Assembly (NCBI GenBank): GCA_934230415.1
Contig: CAKQEW010000003.1
Location: 62,001-126,000 of the forward strand
DNA length: 64,000 bases
Origin: an uncultured Alphaproteobacteria bacterium
GTDB taxonomy: Bacteria > Pseudomonadota > Alphaproteobacteria > Rs-D84
Direction: 5' to 3'
Of this stretch, positions 52,697 through 60,866 are shown piece by piece. The translations under genes were made by a program, and so were the position numbers. The stretch's first letter is position 1. Each line of letters starts with the position of its first letter. The notes beneath the pieces were generated by a model. That model saw nothing but the letters and a program-made list of their open reading frames with translations, was not told where the DNA came from and ran no database searches.

Positions 52697-55483
52697 ATGA
52701 AAAAGCATTTGGAACAATTACCACATCAAGAAGATGCGATTAAAGCGATAATGGATGCGATGCAAGGATGTCGTGATATTGATAATAATACCGATGTTTA
52801 TGCAAATCCAAACATTAGTGTAAAGTCAGGGATTGATGTGAAAATGGAAACAGGGACGGGTAAGACGTATGTTTATACCCGTATGATGTTCGAGATGTTT
52901 CAAAAATACGGAATTAGTAAATTTATTATATTTGTTCCTTCATTGGCGATTAAAGAAGGCACTAAGTCGTTTATAATGGCTGATTACAGTCGGCAACATT
53001 TTTCAGAATTATATGAGAATGTGCATATTGATTTGGATGTTATTAATGCAGGTGATTTTAATACTAAAAGGGGTCGCAAAACAATACCGTCTGCGTTAAT
53101 GGATTTCTTGGAAGGGACACGGAACGACCATAAAAGCATAAAATGTTTATTGTTGAATGATGCGATGTTGACCAGTAAGTCAATGACCCGTGATGACTAT
53201 GACCAAACGTTGATAAATTCTTGTTCGTGTCCGATTGAATCAATTAAGATGACCAGACCGGTGGTTATTATTGATGAACCACACAGGTTTAATAAAAATG
53301 GCAAGGCATGGACAGCAATACAGCAATTAAAACCACAGTTGATTGTCCGTTTTGGGGCGACTTTCCCGATGATTCAAATAGGTACAGGCAGAAACAAGGT
53401 TATAAAGAAGGATTATGATAATCTGGTGTATGACCTGAATGCGATACAGGCGTTTAATGAAAATCTTGTTAAGGGAATTAATGTTTTGTTTCCAGAGATA
53501 GATGCCGTAGATGCAGCATATAAATACAAGGTAAAATCAGTTAGTGATAAAAAACTGGTTTTGAATGATGGACGGGCAGACTATGAATTGAAGATAGGTG
53601 ATAAGTTGCCGGCTGATTTTGAAGGCGGATTGAATTATGAAGGTAAAAAAGTGCTGTCAAATGACCTTGAATTGTCAGAAGGGATGGTGTTGATTCCAAA
53701 ATTGTTTTCGTGTTCATATCAAGAATTATTATTAAATCAGGCCATTAATGCACACTTTATGGCGGAACGTGAAAACTGGATACGTGAAAATTCAGGGGTG
53801 AATCCAGCTAGGATTAAAACACTTTCGTTGTTCTTTATTGATGATATCAAATCGTATCGGTCGGATGATGGGTGGTTAAAATTGACTTTTGAACGCCTGT
53901 TAAGAAAAAAGTTAACTGAATTAATAGAAAAAGAAACGGTTGCAGAATATAAACAATTTTTACAGGAAAGCTTGAATCATATACCAGAGACACACGGTGG
54001 ATATTTTGCCGAAGATACAGGTAAAACAGGTGATGAAGCGATACAGGCAGAAGTGGATGATATCTTGCGTAGTGGGCAAAAATTGTTGCAGTTTAAGGAT
54101 GCGTCAGGTAATTGGATATTACGCCGATTTTTGTTTTCAAAGTGGACATTGCGCGAAGGGTGGGATAACACAAATGTGTTCACGATTACCAAACTTAGAA
54201 CCAGCGGCAGTGAAAATAGTAAAATACAAGAGGTTGGGCGTGGACTGCGTTTGCCGGTTGATGAAACTGGGAAAAGATTGTCTGATGACGATTTTAGATT
54301 GAATTTTATCGTGGATTGGTCTGAAAAGGAATTTGCAGAAAAACTGCGTTCAGAAATCAATGGTGATGGTGGTGTTGTGGATTCAATGAAGATAACGGAT
54401 GTTATATTAAATGCACTAGTATCACGAAAATATGCGGATAATACGGCTGTTGCAAAGGCTAAATTATTGATAGACGGTATTATTGACACTAATGATGCGA
54501 TATTAAAGGTTGAAGAGCTGTTAAAACTGTTGCCGGAACAATTCCAATTAAAGAAAAATGCGATTATTACTAATCACTTGGGAAAGAGTGTCGTAAAGCT
54601 GAGAAAGAATAATTGGATGCCGCTAAAAGAACTGTGGGGACGTGTTGTTCGCCGGTATATGATTAAGTATGATAATATTTCGCTCGATGATTTGTTAGAA
54701 ATGGCAAAAGGGGCAGTGGAAGACAGTTTTACACCGGCTTTTGGTCGTGTTAAATGTTATATATTGGAAGAACAGGATGGGCAAATGATTGTAAAGTCAA
54801 CAATCGTTGATACCAGAATTCCATTGGATAAGATATCGTATGGCTTGTTTATTCAAAAGCTTTCAAAGCGGACACAGGTTGCGGTAAATGTTTGGCATCA
54901 GGCTATGTGTGAAAAGTATCCAAATGGTCTAAAATCAGATGATTTTAATGTTCAGAGCTTAGAAAATATCATAAATAAATTTTTGAAATCTTTTGCGGAT
55001 GTGTTTGCACAACGGTTTGAATACAGTTCGTTGGAATTTACTGCAAATACCAGTTTGATAAAAAATGGCGAGTTTGTAGATGAAGTTCCACAGGGTGCGC
55101 TGGGGACACATTTGGCGGAAGATGCCTGTGTTGAAAGTTGTTATATGTATGACAAAAAGTGTTATGACACAGAGCCAGAACACGAGATATTAAAATTACA
55201 GCCACATGGGGTTGTGACTGCATTTGGTAAGTTGCCTAGACGTTCTATTAAGGTGCCGTTGTATACGGGTGGGACAGCATCGCCGGACTTTGTGTATGCC
55301 ATAGAAAGCGATAATGGTGTGAAATTGAACCTGCTGGTTGAGGTTAAGGCGGATAATGAGCGGCGTAGCGATTCAATTATCACCAAGAGCCAGCAAGAGT
55401 TCTTTAGGCAAATAAAAGGTGTTGAATGGCGCAAGGTTGTCAAGGCTGATGATTTGCGAAGTGCGATAGAAAAATTGGTTTAG
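52697..55483 (+). CDS. res: Type III restriction enzyme (Res)
   Basis: A 928-residue SF2 helicase-nuclease. Walker A is METGTGKT (about 51-58), motif II IIDEPHRF (Asp193), and motif VI KIQEVGRGLRLP. The C-terminal PD-(D/E)xK nuclease has Asp864 (PDFVYA) and Glu882-Val-Lys884 (LLVEVKA). It needs Mod for site recognition and ATP for sliding between two head-to-head sites. Full length with all motifs, so likely active. Its end overlaps the convergent next gene by 4 bp. Confidence 0.94.
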   Translation: MKKHLEQLPHQEDAIKAIMDAMQGCRDIDNNTDVYANPNISVKSGIDVKMETGTGKTYVYTRMMFEMFQKYGISKFIIFVPSLAIKEGTKSFIMADYSRQHFSELYENVHIDLDVINAGDFNTKRGRKTIPSALMDFLEGTRNDHKSIKCLLLNDAMLTSKSMTRDDYDQTLINSCSCPIESIKMTRPVVIIDEPHRFNKNGKAWTAIQQLKPQLIVRFGATFPMIQIGTGRNKVIKKDYDNLVYDLNAIQAFNENLVKGINVLFPEIDAVDAAYKYKVKSVSDKKLVLNDGRADYELKIGDKLPADFEGGLNYEGKKVLSNDLELSEGMVLIPKLFSCSYQELLLNQAINAHFMAERENWIRENSGVNPARIKTLSLFFIDDIKSYRSDDGWLKLTFERLLRKKLTELIEKETVAEYKQFLQESLNHIPETHGGYFAEDTGKTGDEAIQAEVDDILRSGQKLLQFKDASGNWILRRFLFSKWTLREGWDNTNVFTITKLRTSGSENSKIQEVGRGLRLPVDETGKRLSDDDFRLNFIVDWSEKEFAEKLRSEINGDGGVVDSMKITDVILNALVSRKYADNTAVAKAKLLIDGIIDTNDAILKVEELLKLLPEQFQLKKNAIITNHLGKSVVKLRKNNWMPLKELWGRVVRRYMIKYDNISLDDLLEMAKGAVEDSFTPAFGRVKCYILEEQDGQMIVKSTIVDTRIPLDKISYGLFIQKLSKRTQVAVNVWHQAMCEKYPNGLKSDDFNVQSLENIINKFLKSFADVFAQRFEYSSLEFTANTSLIKNGEFVDEVPQGALGTHLAEDACVESCYMYDKKCYDTEPEHEILKLQPHGVVTAFGKLPRRSIKVPLYTGGTASPDFVYAIESDNGVKLNLLVEVKADNERRSDSIITKSQQEFFRQIKGVEWRKVVKADDLRSAIEKLV

Positions 55484-56139
55484 TCCGAATATACATCTGT
55501 GGCGGTTTCGCGTGATTGCATATTTGGATTAAATCCGTATTTGTTTCCATGCCCGTTGCGTTCTTCGGCGATTGTTTTCTTGATATCTGCTGTTTCTATG
55601 GCGAGACTAATTGACCGCCATTTGCGAACAAGTCGTTCAATACAATGTGTTTTGCGAATTTGTAAGAAATAGTTGATGTCATAAACGGTTTTTCGTTCAC
55701 GCCAGTGTGTAATTTTATTATGCTTTCGTTGTGGTGGCAGGTTACTGTTTTGAAGCTCAAGAATCTTTTGGTCGCAAATTTCCATTTGCTCTAAAAACCA
55801 TTGTTCGGTTTTGTAACATCGTTGAATTTTATTTTCGTATCTGTCCAGTAATTCAAACGCATCACGTTGTTTTATTTTTCCATCTGCACGTATACGAATG
55901 TCATCTGCTTCTAGTTCTTGCCATTCTTTCTTGTGTTTGGCGTCGTTTAGTGCGGTTTGTATGAATTTTTGTTCGTATTGCTGTTGAAAGCGTTTCAGAA
56001 AATCGGACTGGGTCTGTGATGCGGTTTCAAACAATTTTCCAATGTCTGTGTAGGCAAATTCGTCTGCAGGTTGAAAAGAGTTATTTTGCATAGATTTGGC
56101 ATATTCTTGGTAAATGTCGTGATTTTGTTGCAGTGTCAT
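55480..56139 (-). CDS. Unknown charged helical island protein
   Basis: A 219-residue protein not recognised. Almost wholly helical and charged, with coiled-coil-like segments (about 60-130, FLKRFQQQYEQKFIQTALNDA and EQMEICDQKILELQNSN) and basic stretches (KHNKITHWRERKTVYD). No TM or signal peptide. Placed between res and an AlpA-like regulator on the opposite strand to the defence genes; a replication, mobilisation or regulatory accessory role is possible. GGATAC ribosome site upstream. Confidence 0.5.
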   Translation of the reverse strand: MTLQQNHDIYQEYAKSMQNNSFQPADEFAYTDIGKLFETASQTQSDFLKRFQQQYEQKFIQTALNDAKHKKEWQELEADDIRIRADGKIKQRDAFELLDRYENKIQRCYKTEQWFLEQMEICDQKILELQNSNLPPQRKHNKITHWRERKTVYDINYFLQIRKTHCIERLVRKWRSISLAIETADIKKTIAEERNGHGNKYGFNPNMQSRETATDVYSD

Positions 56140-56270
56140 TTTTTGTATCCTTTCCGGGGCGCACGGGTTGATAAATGATTTAATAAAAAATGATATATGT
56201 GTGTTGTTTGGGTATGTAAAATATTGACATGGTTATGCCTTTTGTTTTCGAGTGATTATGAGTGTTCTGT
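56140..56270. other. Intergenic region, nothing definite
   Basis: 131 bp between the unknown gene and the AlpA-like gene. It carries the ribosome site of the former and AT-rich promoter-like words. No repeats or genes seen. Confidence 0.4.
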
Positions 56271-56465
56271 TTATGGGTTAGGTATGTGCAGATTATTTTC
56301 AATCCATGTGTCTAAATCAGCTTTGCGATATCTTATGCGGTTACCCCAGCGGACAAATGGAATGGTATTTTTACCATAGTGTCGCCAACAATTAAGTGTT
56401 CCGACAGTTGTTCCAAGGTATTTAGCGGCCTGTGCCTGTGTCATTAAAATAGTGTCTGTGTTCAT
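56271..56465 (-). CDS. AlpA/excisionase-like HTH protein
   Basis: A 64-residue MerR/AlpA-type winged helix protein: LMTQAQAAKYLGTTVGTLNCWRHYGKNTIPFVRWGNRIRYRKADLDTWI. This is the classic helix-turn-helix 17 pattern of excisionases and AlpA regulators, which bind att-region DNA or activate integrase genes. It lies 1 kb inside the tRNA-side end. GGAAAG upstream. Confidence 0.88.
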   Translation of the reverse strand: MNTDTILMTQAQAAKYLGTTVGTLNCWRHYGKNTIPFVRWGNRIRYRKADLDTWIENNLHIPNP

Positions 56466-56579
56466 GTCTTTCCGTTTCTTTTAAATCTGATTAAATCTTG
56501 CTGCGTGTTGGTAATAAAAACAAGTGCAAGCATAGCTTGCACAAATTGTTATCTTGATGAATTTACATGGTATTTTTTA

Positions 56580-57320
56580 TTAAATTTTGTTTAATGTTTT
56601 GAGTGCAGATAATACGTGTTCTGAATCGTTTTCTGATAGAAAGCAGTGTTCTTGGATGTATAAAATCTGTTCATCGTGTGGCTTGTTTTTTATAATTTCA
56701 TAATGTTTATCTTTTAATATTTTTGAAATGGCTTTGTTTTGTCTGTTTTGTGGTGTGTGAATTATGTGTCCGCCGGCAATGTATTTTGCTTGTTTTTGTA
56801 TTATTTGGTTAATTTCGGTTATGTCGGCTATAATGCTACCAAACACGAAAAAGTCGTTGTTGTGAATTGATTTTATAAGTTCTGGTAGCAGGGCAAAAAT
56901 ACATCCCGCCAGTAATGTTTCAGGCATCGCTTTAAAATGCTTTTTAAATGTGCGTCGTAATGACGTATAAGATGATTTGTTTATTTGCCAGATGTATTCG
57001 GGTGTTTTTATTTGATTGTTTTTGCTTTTGTTGTTCTTGTAGAACCAGTGGGTGATAGCAATGCGGGTGTAATAATATATTGTGTGTTGTGGGATGTCGT
57101 TTGGTTCAATTTTCGGTAGTGTTGAAATTAACAAAAGACAGGACTTCAGTAGTGTATTTATGTGTGTAAGTTCGTCAGGGGTAAGGTCTGAATTGAATGT
57201 ATATGCTTTTTGAAAGATTGTGCGGTATGCGTTTAACACAGGGGTTTGTATGGTGTGTAATGCTGGATATTTAATAAATATTGTGCTTACATTATTAATG
57301 TTAAAATTTTCGTATTTCAT
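56580..57320 (-). CDS. Unknown island protein next to tRNA-fMet
   Basis: A 246-residue protein not recognised. Helical, with Lys/Asn/Ile-rich composition and the lowest GC of the region. A segment about 145-175 (KAMPETLLAGCIFALLPELIKSIHNNDFFVF) is partly hydrophobic but not a clear TM. It is the first gene inside the tRNA-proximal end, a slot that often holds an element-specific replication or regulatory gene. AAGGAT lies 6 nt before the start at 57320. Confidence 0.5.
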   Translation of the reverse strand: MKYENFNINNVSTIFIKYPALHTIQTPVLNAYRTIFQKAYTFNSDLTPDELTHINTLLKSCLLLISTLPKIEPNDIPQHTIYYYTRIAITHWFYKNNKSKNNQIKTPEYIWQINKSSYTSLRRTFKKHFKAMPETLLAGCIFALLPELIKSIHNNDFFVFGSIIADITEINQIIQKQAKYIAGGHIIHTPQNRQNKAISKILKDKHYEIIKNKPHDEQILYIQEHCFLSENDSEHVLSALKTLNKI

Positions 57321-57395
57321 ACGTATCCTTTTTGCGAAATATACTAGGTATTGCCGGGATTGCAAGGTTTTTGCTTAATAACAATTAGTGTTGTT

Positions 57396-57415
57396 GGTAG
57401 CAAATAGGTAGCAAA
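57396..57415 (+). repeat. Putative integrase arm-type sites, right end
   Basis: Two GGTAGCAAA units at 57396-57404 and 57407-57415, 11 bp apart as at the left end, sharing GTAGCAAATAGGTAG (57397-57411). Confidence 0.6.
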
Positions 57416-57455
57416 AAGGTAAAAGCGGGGTGGTTTTTAGGGTGTAAAAAAGCAT

Positions 57456-57480
57456 TAAAAAAGCCCAGAAAACTGGGCGG
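57456..57480 (-). terminator. Island-supplied terminator of tRNA-fMet
   Basis: GCCCAG (57463-57468), AAAA, CTGGGC (57473-57478). On the minus strand it is followed by six Ts, 8 nt downstream of the tRNA CCA end. Confidence 0.82.
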
Positions 57481-57485
57481 AATCT

Positions 57486-57562
<77 letters not shown>

Positions 57563-57596
57563 ATGAACAGGGGCTATTATATATCAATGTATCGGT

Positions 57597-57770
57597 ATGT
57601 CAAATAAATTTTATGTTTTTTATGATTTTGTGCCGGCGGGTACGGTGTTTGGTATTGGGGCGGTGGTTTTTGGGTGGTGTGTGGCGGTATTTATGCCTAA
57701 TGCAGTGTTGAAATATGTTTTTTTTGTTGCTATTATCCACTTGATTTATCCAAGGGTGTATAATGAGTAA
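57597..57770 (+). CDS. Small two-TM membrane protein
   Basis: A 57-residue ORF (MSNKFYVFYDFVPAG...YPRVYNE) with two hydrophobic segments (about 15-33 and 38-51). It ends inside the start of the DUF374 gene (8-nt overlap), which suggests translational coupling. No clear ribosome site; AT-rich -10-like TATTAT is about 20 bp upstream. Small membrane proteins are common before lipid A genes in alphaproteobacteria, but the family is not recognised. Confidence 0.55.
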   Translation: MSNKFYVFYDFVPAGTVFGIGAVVFGWCVAVFMPNAVLKYVFFVAIIHLIYPRVYNE

Positions 57771-58554
57771 GACGTTTAGAAAATTATGGAAAGGGTTCTG
57801 GGAACCAGTATTACATTTGCCGATTATTCAATGGTTGGTTGCCGGATTAATGGCGACATGTATTTGGTTTGCGTACCTGACATCATGGCGTAAAATCACG
57901 AATTATCAGGTGTTTAAAAAATACCGCCGCCGGCCGGCAATATTTGTGTTCTGGCATGGGCGCAGTATGATGTTGTCGCCGATAATCTGTGTTGGTGGTA
58001 TGCGTGCGTATGCGGTTGCATCACGGCACATTGATGGTCGCATGATGGCAAAGTTACAGCGCCTGTTCGGGTTAAAACCAATTTATGGCAGTACGTCTGA
58101 TGGTGGAATATCTGTGTTGCGCCAGGGCGTGCGCGTGTTGCGCGATGGGCGGTATTCACTGTGTATTTCGCCCGATGGACCGGGTGGGCCATCTTTGCGC
58201 GTTCAAGAAGGTGCATTGTATTTTGCGAAAATGACCGGTGCGCCGATTATACCGGTGTGTTTTTCATCGTCGCGTGCATGGTTCCAGAAACGCTGGGATC
58301 GGTATTTAATCGCATTGCCTTTTTCACGCATTACGTGTCATGTTGGTGAACCTATATTTATTGACAAGAAAATCAGCGCCACTGATTTTGAGGCGACACG
58401 TAAACGCCTGGAAGATATCATGGTGCGCCAGGTACGCGAAATGGACGGCGAATTTGATTTATTCCGCGTGGAACAAGACCTGACCGCCAGTGAATTTAAA
58501 CAAAAACTGCGCGATGAACGCGCGGCACGGAAAAATGCCAGACGGAGAAAATAA
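57763..58554 (+). CDS. DUF374 lysophospholipid acyltransferase family protein
   Basis: A 263-residue DUF374 protein with an N-terminal TM (about 25-42). The catalytic-type motif is FVFWHGRSMM (His-Gly with Arg), then GSTSDGGISVLRQ and SPDGPGGPSL. The family is related to LpxL-type acyltransferases and usually sits beside lpxK or waaA in alphaproteobacteria, so a role in lipid A or membrane lipid acylation is inferred. AAGGGTG precedes the start at 57763. lpxK follows after 3 nt. Confidence 0.88.
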   Translation: MSKTFRKLWKGFWEPVLHLPIIQWLVAGLMATCIWFAYLTSWRKITNYQVFKKYRRRPAIFVFWHGRSMMLSPIICVGGMRAYAVASRHIDGRMMAKLQRLFGLKPIYGSTSDGGISVLRQGVRVLRDGRYSLCISPDGPGGPSLRVQEGALYFAKMTGAPIIPVCFSSSRAWFQKRWDRYLIALPFSRITCHVGEPIFIDKKISATDFEATRKRLEDIMVRQVREMDGEFDLFRVEQDLTASEFKQKLRDERAARKNARRRK

Positions 58555-58557
58555 GTC

Positions 58558-59490
58558 ATGAAAACACCATGGTGGTTCTTGCATAAAACGCCAATTTCAT
58601 TTGCCTTGTTGCCGGTGTCTTGGGTGTATTATGGTTTGTCGCGGGCGGTATATGCGATGCGACGAATTGGTGCGTATCAATCCCGGCGGCCGGTGATTTG
58701 TATTGGAAATATCCTGGCAGGTGGGGTTGGCAAGACCCCAATCGTGCGCGAGGTTGCTATGCGATTTGATGCGCCGGTTGTTATGCGTGGGTATAAAAAG
58801 AGTGCGAATACCGGAAATGCCGGGGACGAGGCATTGATGCTGGCGCGCAGTGGATTACAGGTGCATACTGGTAATCGTCGTGCGGCGATAAAATTATTGA
58901 ATAATGCATCAGATTCAGATACCCCAATCGTTATGGATGACGGTTTTCAAAATCCGCGTGTAAAGAAAGATGTATCCATACTGGTGTTTGACCAGGGACT
59001 GGGGTTTGGTAATGGATTTTTGTTGCCGGCCGGGCCATTGCGTGAACCACGCCGTGCGATTTCACGCGCGGATGCAGTGATTGTTATTCGCAGTGCGCAT
59101 CCACGTAAAAAGTTTAAATTGCCAGATAATATTCCTGTGTTTTATGCCACAAATCAGACTGTATCCCCATATGACGAAGGTGTGCGTGTTTGCGCATTTG
59201 CGGGAATTGGATATCCGAAAAAGTTTTTCAGAATGCTGAACAATGTTGTTGTATCACGTCGTTCATATCCGGACCATTATCAATATACTGATGCAGATAT
59301 AGAGAGCCTGTTTGCGTGGGCGGCGCGTAAAAATGCGCAACTGGTTACCACGGAAAAAGACTGGGTTCGGTTGCCATCATATGCGCGTGACCGTATTAAA
59401 TATGCGCGTTTGGTTACCAGTGTAGAAGGTGCGTTTTTTGATTGGTTAAAGGAGAAAATAGACAATGACCACAATCGCAAAAAAAATTAA
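58558..59490 (+). CDS. lpxK: Tetraacyldisaccharide 4'-kinase
   Basis: A 310-residue LpxK, a membrane-associated P-loop kinase that adds the 4'-phosphate to the lipid A precursor. The Walker A-type GNILAGGVGKTP is near residues 49-60. DDGFQNPRVKKDVSILVFD, LLPAGPLREP and TTEKDWVRL are family signatures. The end overlaps lpxC by 26 nt, a tight coupling of two lipid A genes. Confidence 0.94.
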   Translation: MKTPWWFLHKTPISFALLPVSWVYYGLSRAVYAMRRIGAYQSRRPVICIGNILAGGVGKTPIVREVAMRFDAPVVMRGYKKSANTGNAGDEALMLARSGLQVHTGNRRAAIKLLNNASDSDTPIVMDDGFQNPRVKKDVSILVFDQGLGFGNGFLLPAGPLREPRRAISRADAVIVIRSAHPRKKFKLPDNIPVFYATNQTVSPYDEGVRVCAFAGIGYPKKFFRMLNNVVVSRRSYPDHYQYTDADIESLFAWAARKNAQLVTTEKDWVRLPSYARDRIKYARLVTSVEGAFFDWLKEKIDNDHNRKKN

Positions 59491-60406
59491 AATCACGGGT
59501 GTTGGGATTCATTCTGGGTTACCGGTGAATATGGTTGTGAAACCATCACGCGTGCCGGGAATATTCTTTCGCCGCAGTGATATGACGGGCGCCAAACCCA
59601 TCCAGGCGTTGGCGCAAAATGTTGGTGAAACCAAGATGCGCAATACAACAATTGGAAACCCGTCTGGGGCACATGTTCAGACAATTGAACATTTGATGGC
59701 GGCGTTATTCTTGGCCGGAATTGACAGCGCGGTTATTGATATTGATGGCCCAGAAACACCAATTCTGGATGGCAGTGCGTCTGAATTTTTATCTGTATTT
59801 ATGGGCAATACAACAGGTGCGCCGACCATGAAAAAAATCGTTGTGCGTCGCCCAGTTATTGTTTATGCGCGCGAAATATTGCGAACATTGCCGTGGCATG
59901 TACGTCTGCAATTATGGGTGATGAATAAAATCGCCGGGCGTCGTACGGACGGGTTTGTAAAATTGGCGCCGAATGATGGTAAATCACTGAACATAACGGC
60001 GACATTGGTATATCCAGAAAAAATTATTGGTCGCCAGACGTTTTCATACAGTTTTAATGGCACCAAGAAATCCGTAAATGATTTTGTGAAAAATATCGCG
60101 CGTGCACGTACGTTTGGGAAATATTCTGAATGGGAATATCTGAAGGCGCACGGAATGGGACGCGGGGCCAGTGAACGAAATGTTATCGCATTAAATAATG
60201 CAGGGGATGGGACACTGAATCCGGTAATTTGGCCAGATGAATTTGTACGGCACAAGATTATTGATGCAATTGGGGATATGTTCACATCAGGTGGCTTTGT
60301 GATTGGTGACCTGGAATCATACAAGGGCAGCCATGCGTTGAACAACCTGGTGCTGAAAAAATTATTCAGCGACCCGGCGAATTATGATATAATTGAATGC
60401 AAATAA
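59465..60406 (+). CDS. lpxC: UDP-3-O-acyl-N-acetylglucosamine deacetylase
   Basis: A 313-residue zinc deacetylase, the committed step of lipid A synthesis. Zinc ligands are visible as TIEHLMAAL (first His) and EFVRHKIIDAIGDM (His and Asp). The catalytic His is in YKGSHALNN. ITGVGIHSG opens the protein and DGSASEFL follows. It starts inside the 3' end of lpxK. Confidence 0.95.
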   Translation: MTTIAKKIKITGVGIHSGLPVNMVVKPSRVPGIFFRRSDMTGAKPIQALAQNVGETKMRNTTIGNPSGAHVQTIEHLMAALFLAGIDSAVIDIDGPETPILDGSASEFLSVFMGNTTGAPTMKKIVVRRPVIVYAREILRTLPWHVRLQLWVMNKIAGRRTDGFVKLAPNDGKSLNITATLVYPEKIIGRQTFSYSFNGTKKSVNDFVKNIARARTFGKYSEWEYLKAHGMGRGASERNVIALNNAGDGTLNPVIWPDEFVRHKIIDAIGDMFTSGGFVIGDLESYKGSHALNNLVLKKLFSDPANYDIIECK

Positions 60407-60416
60407 AGGATTCGTT

Positions 60417-60746
60417 ATGAAAAAGGTTTTATCTGTATTGGCGGTGGTGGCGTTGGCCGCATGTGGCGGTATGATAAAAAATGAAAACGGCAGTGAATTT
60501 TTAACACAACTGGATGGGGAACCAACGGCGTGTGTATATTTGTACAAGATTGAATCAGAAGTATCTGTGTATGATGCAGATGATGCACGCAGATACCTGG
60601 AAAACCGTATCGCAGACCAGGCGCGTGGTGGTAACGCATATTGGATTACCAGTCAACGTACCCGTCCAAATGAATGGGTTGTGTTTGGCCCAGAACGTGC
60701 GTTTATTTTAACGGCAAATGTATATGATTGCCCATTAAATCGTTAA
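60417..60746 (+). CDS. Small lipoprotein
   Basis: A 109-residue lipoprotein with signal peptide and lipobox VVALAAC (Cys at about 17). The mature part is mixed alpha/beta (CVYLYKIESEVSVYDADDARRYLENRIADQARGGNAYWITSQRT), resembling DUF4156/RcsF-like folds where a heavy-metal-like domain has two Cys; no firm family. AAGGA upstream, 10 nt after lpxC, so probably the last gene of the lipid A operon. Confidence 0.65.
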   Translation: MKKVLSVLAVVALAACGGMIKNENGSEFLTQLDGEPTACVYLYKIESEVSVYDADDARRYLENRIADQARGGNAYWITSQRTRPNEWVVFGPERAFILTANVYDCPLNR

Positions 60747-60769
60747 CGAATGTAAAATATTTATTTTAT

Positions 60770-60797
60770 ACGCCTGCTGATTTTTAGCAGGCGTTTT
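60770..60797 (+). terminator. Terminator after the lipoprotein
   Basis: CGCCTGCT, short loop, AGCAGGCG then TTTTC (60771-60797). Confidence 0.85.
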
Positions 60798-60807
60798 CAT
60801 TCTGTGT

Positions 60808-60837
60808 TTGCGTTGTTTGTAATTTTTATGTTATAAT
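60808..60837 (+). promoter_or_regulatory. Promoter of the pilus cluster
   Basis: TTGCGT (60808-60813), 18 bp, perfect TATAAT (60832-60837). It excludes the TTG at 60837 as a start codon. Confidence 0.65.
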
Positions 60838-60866
60838 TGCCGTATCAAGCAGAACAGAGAGAGAAA

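Noticed and set aside
60837..60866. TTG start at 60837 for the PilO2-like gene
   Set aside because: The -10 box TATAAT covers 60832-60837, so this codon would not be transcribed; the TTG at 60867 has a ribosome site.
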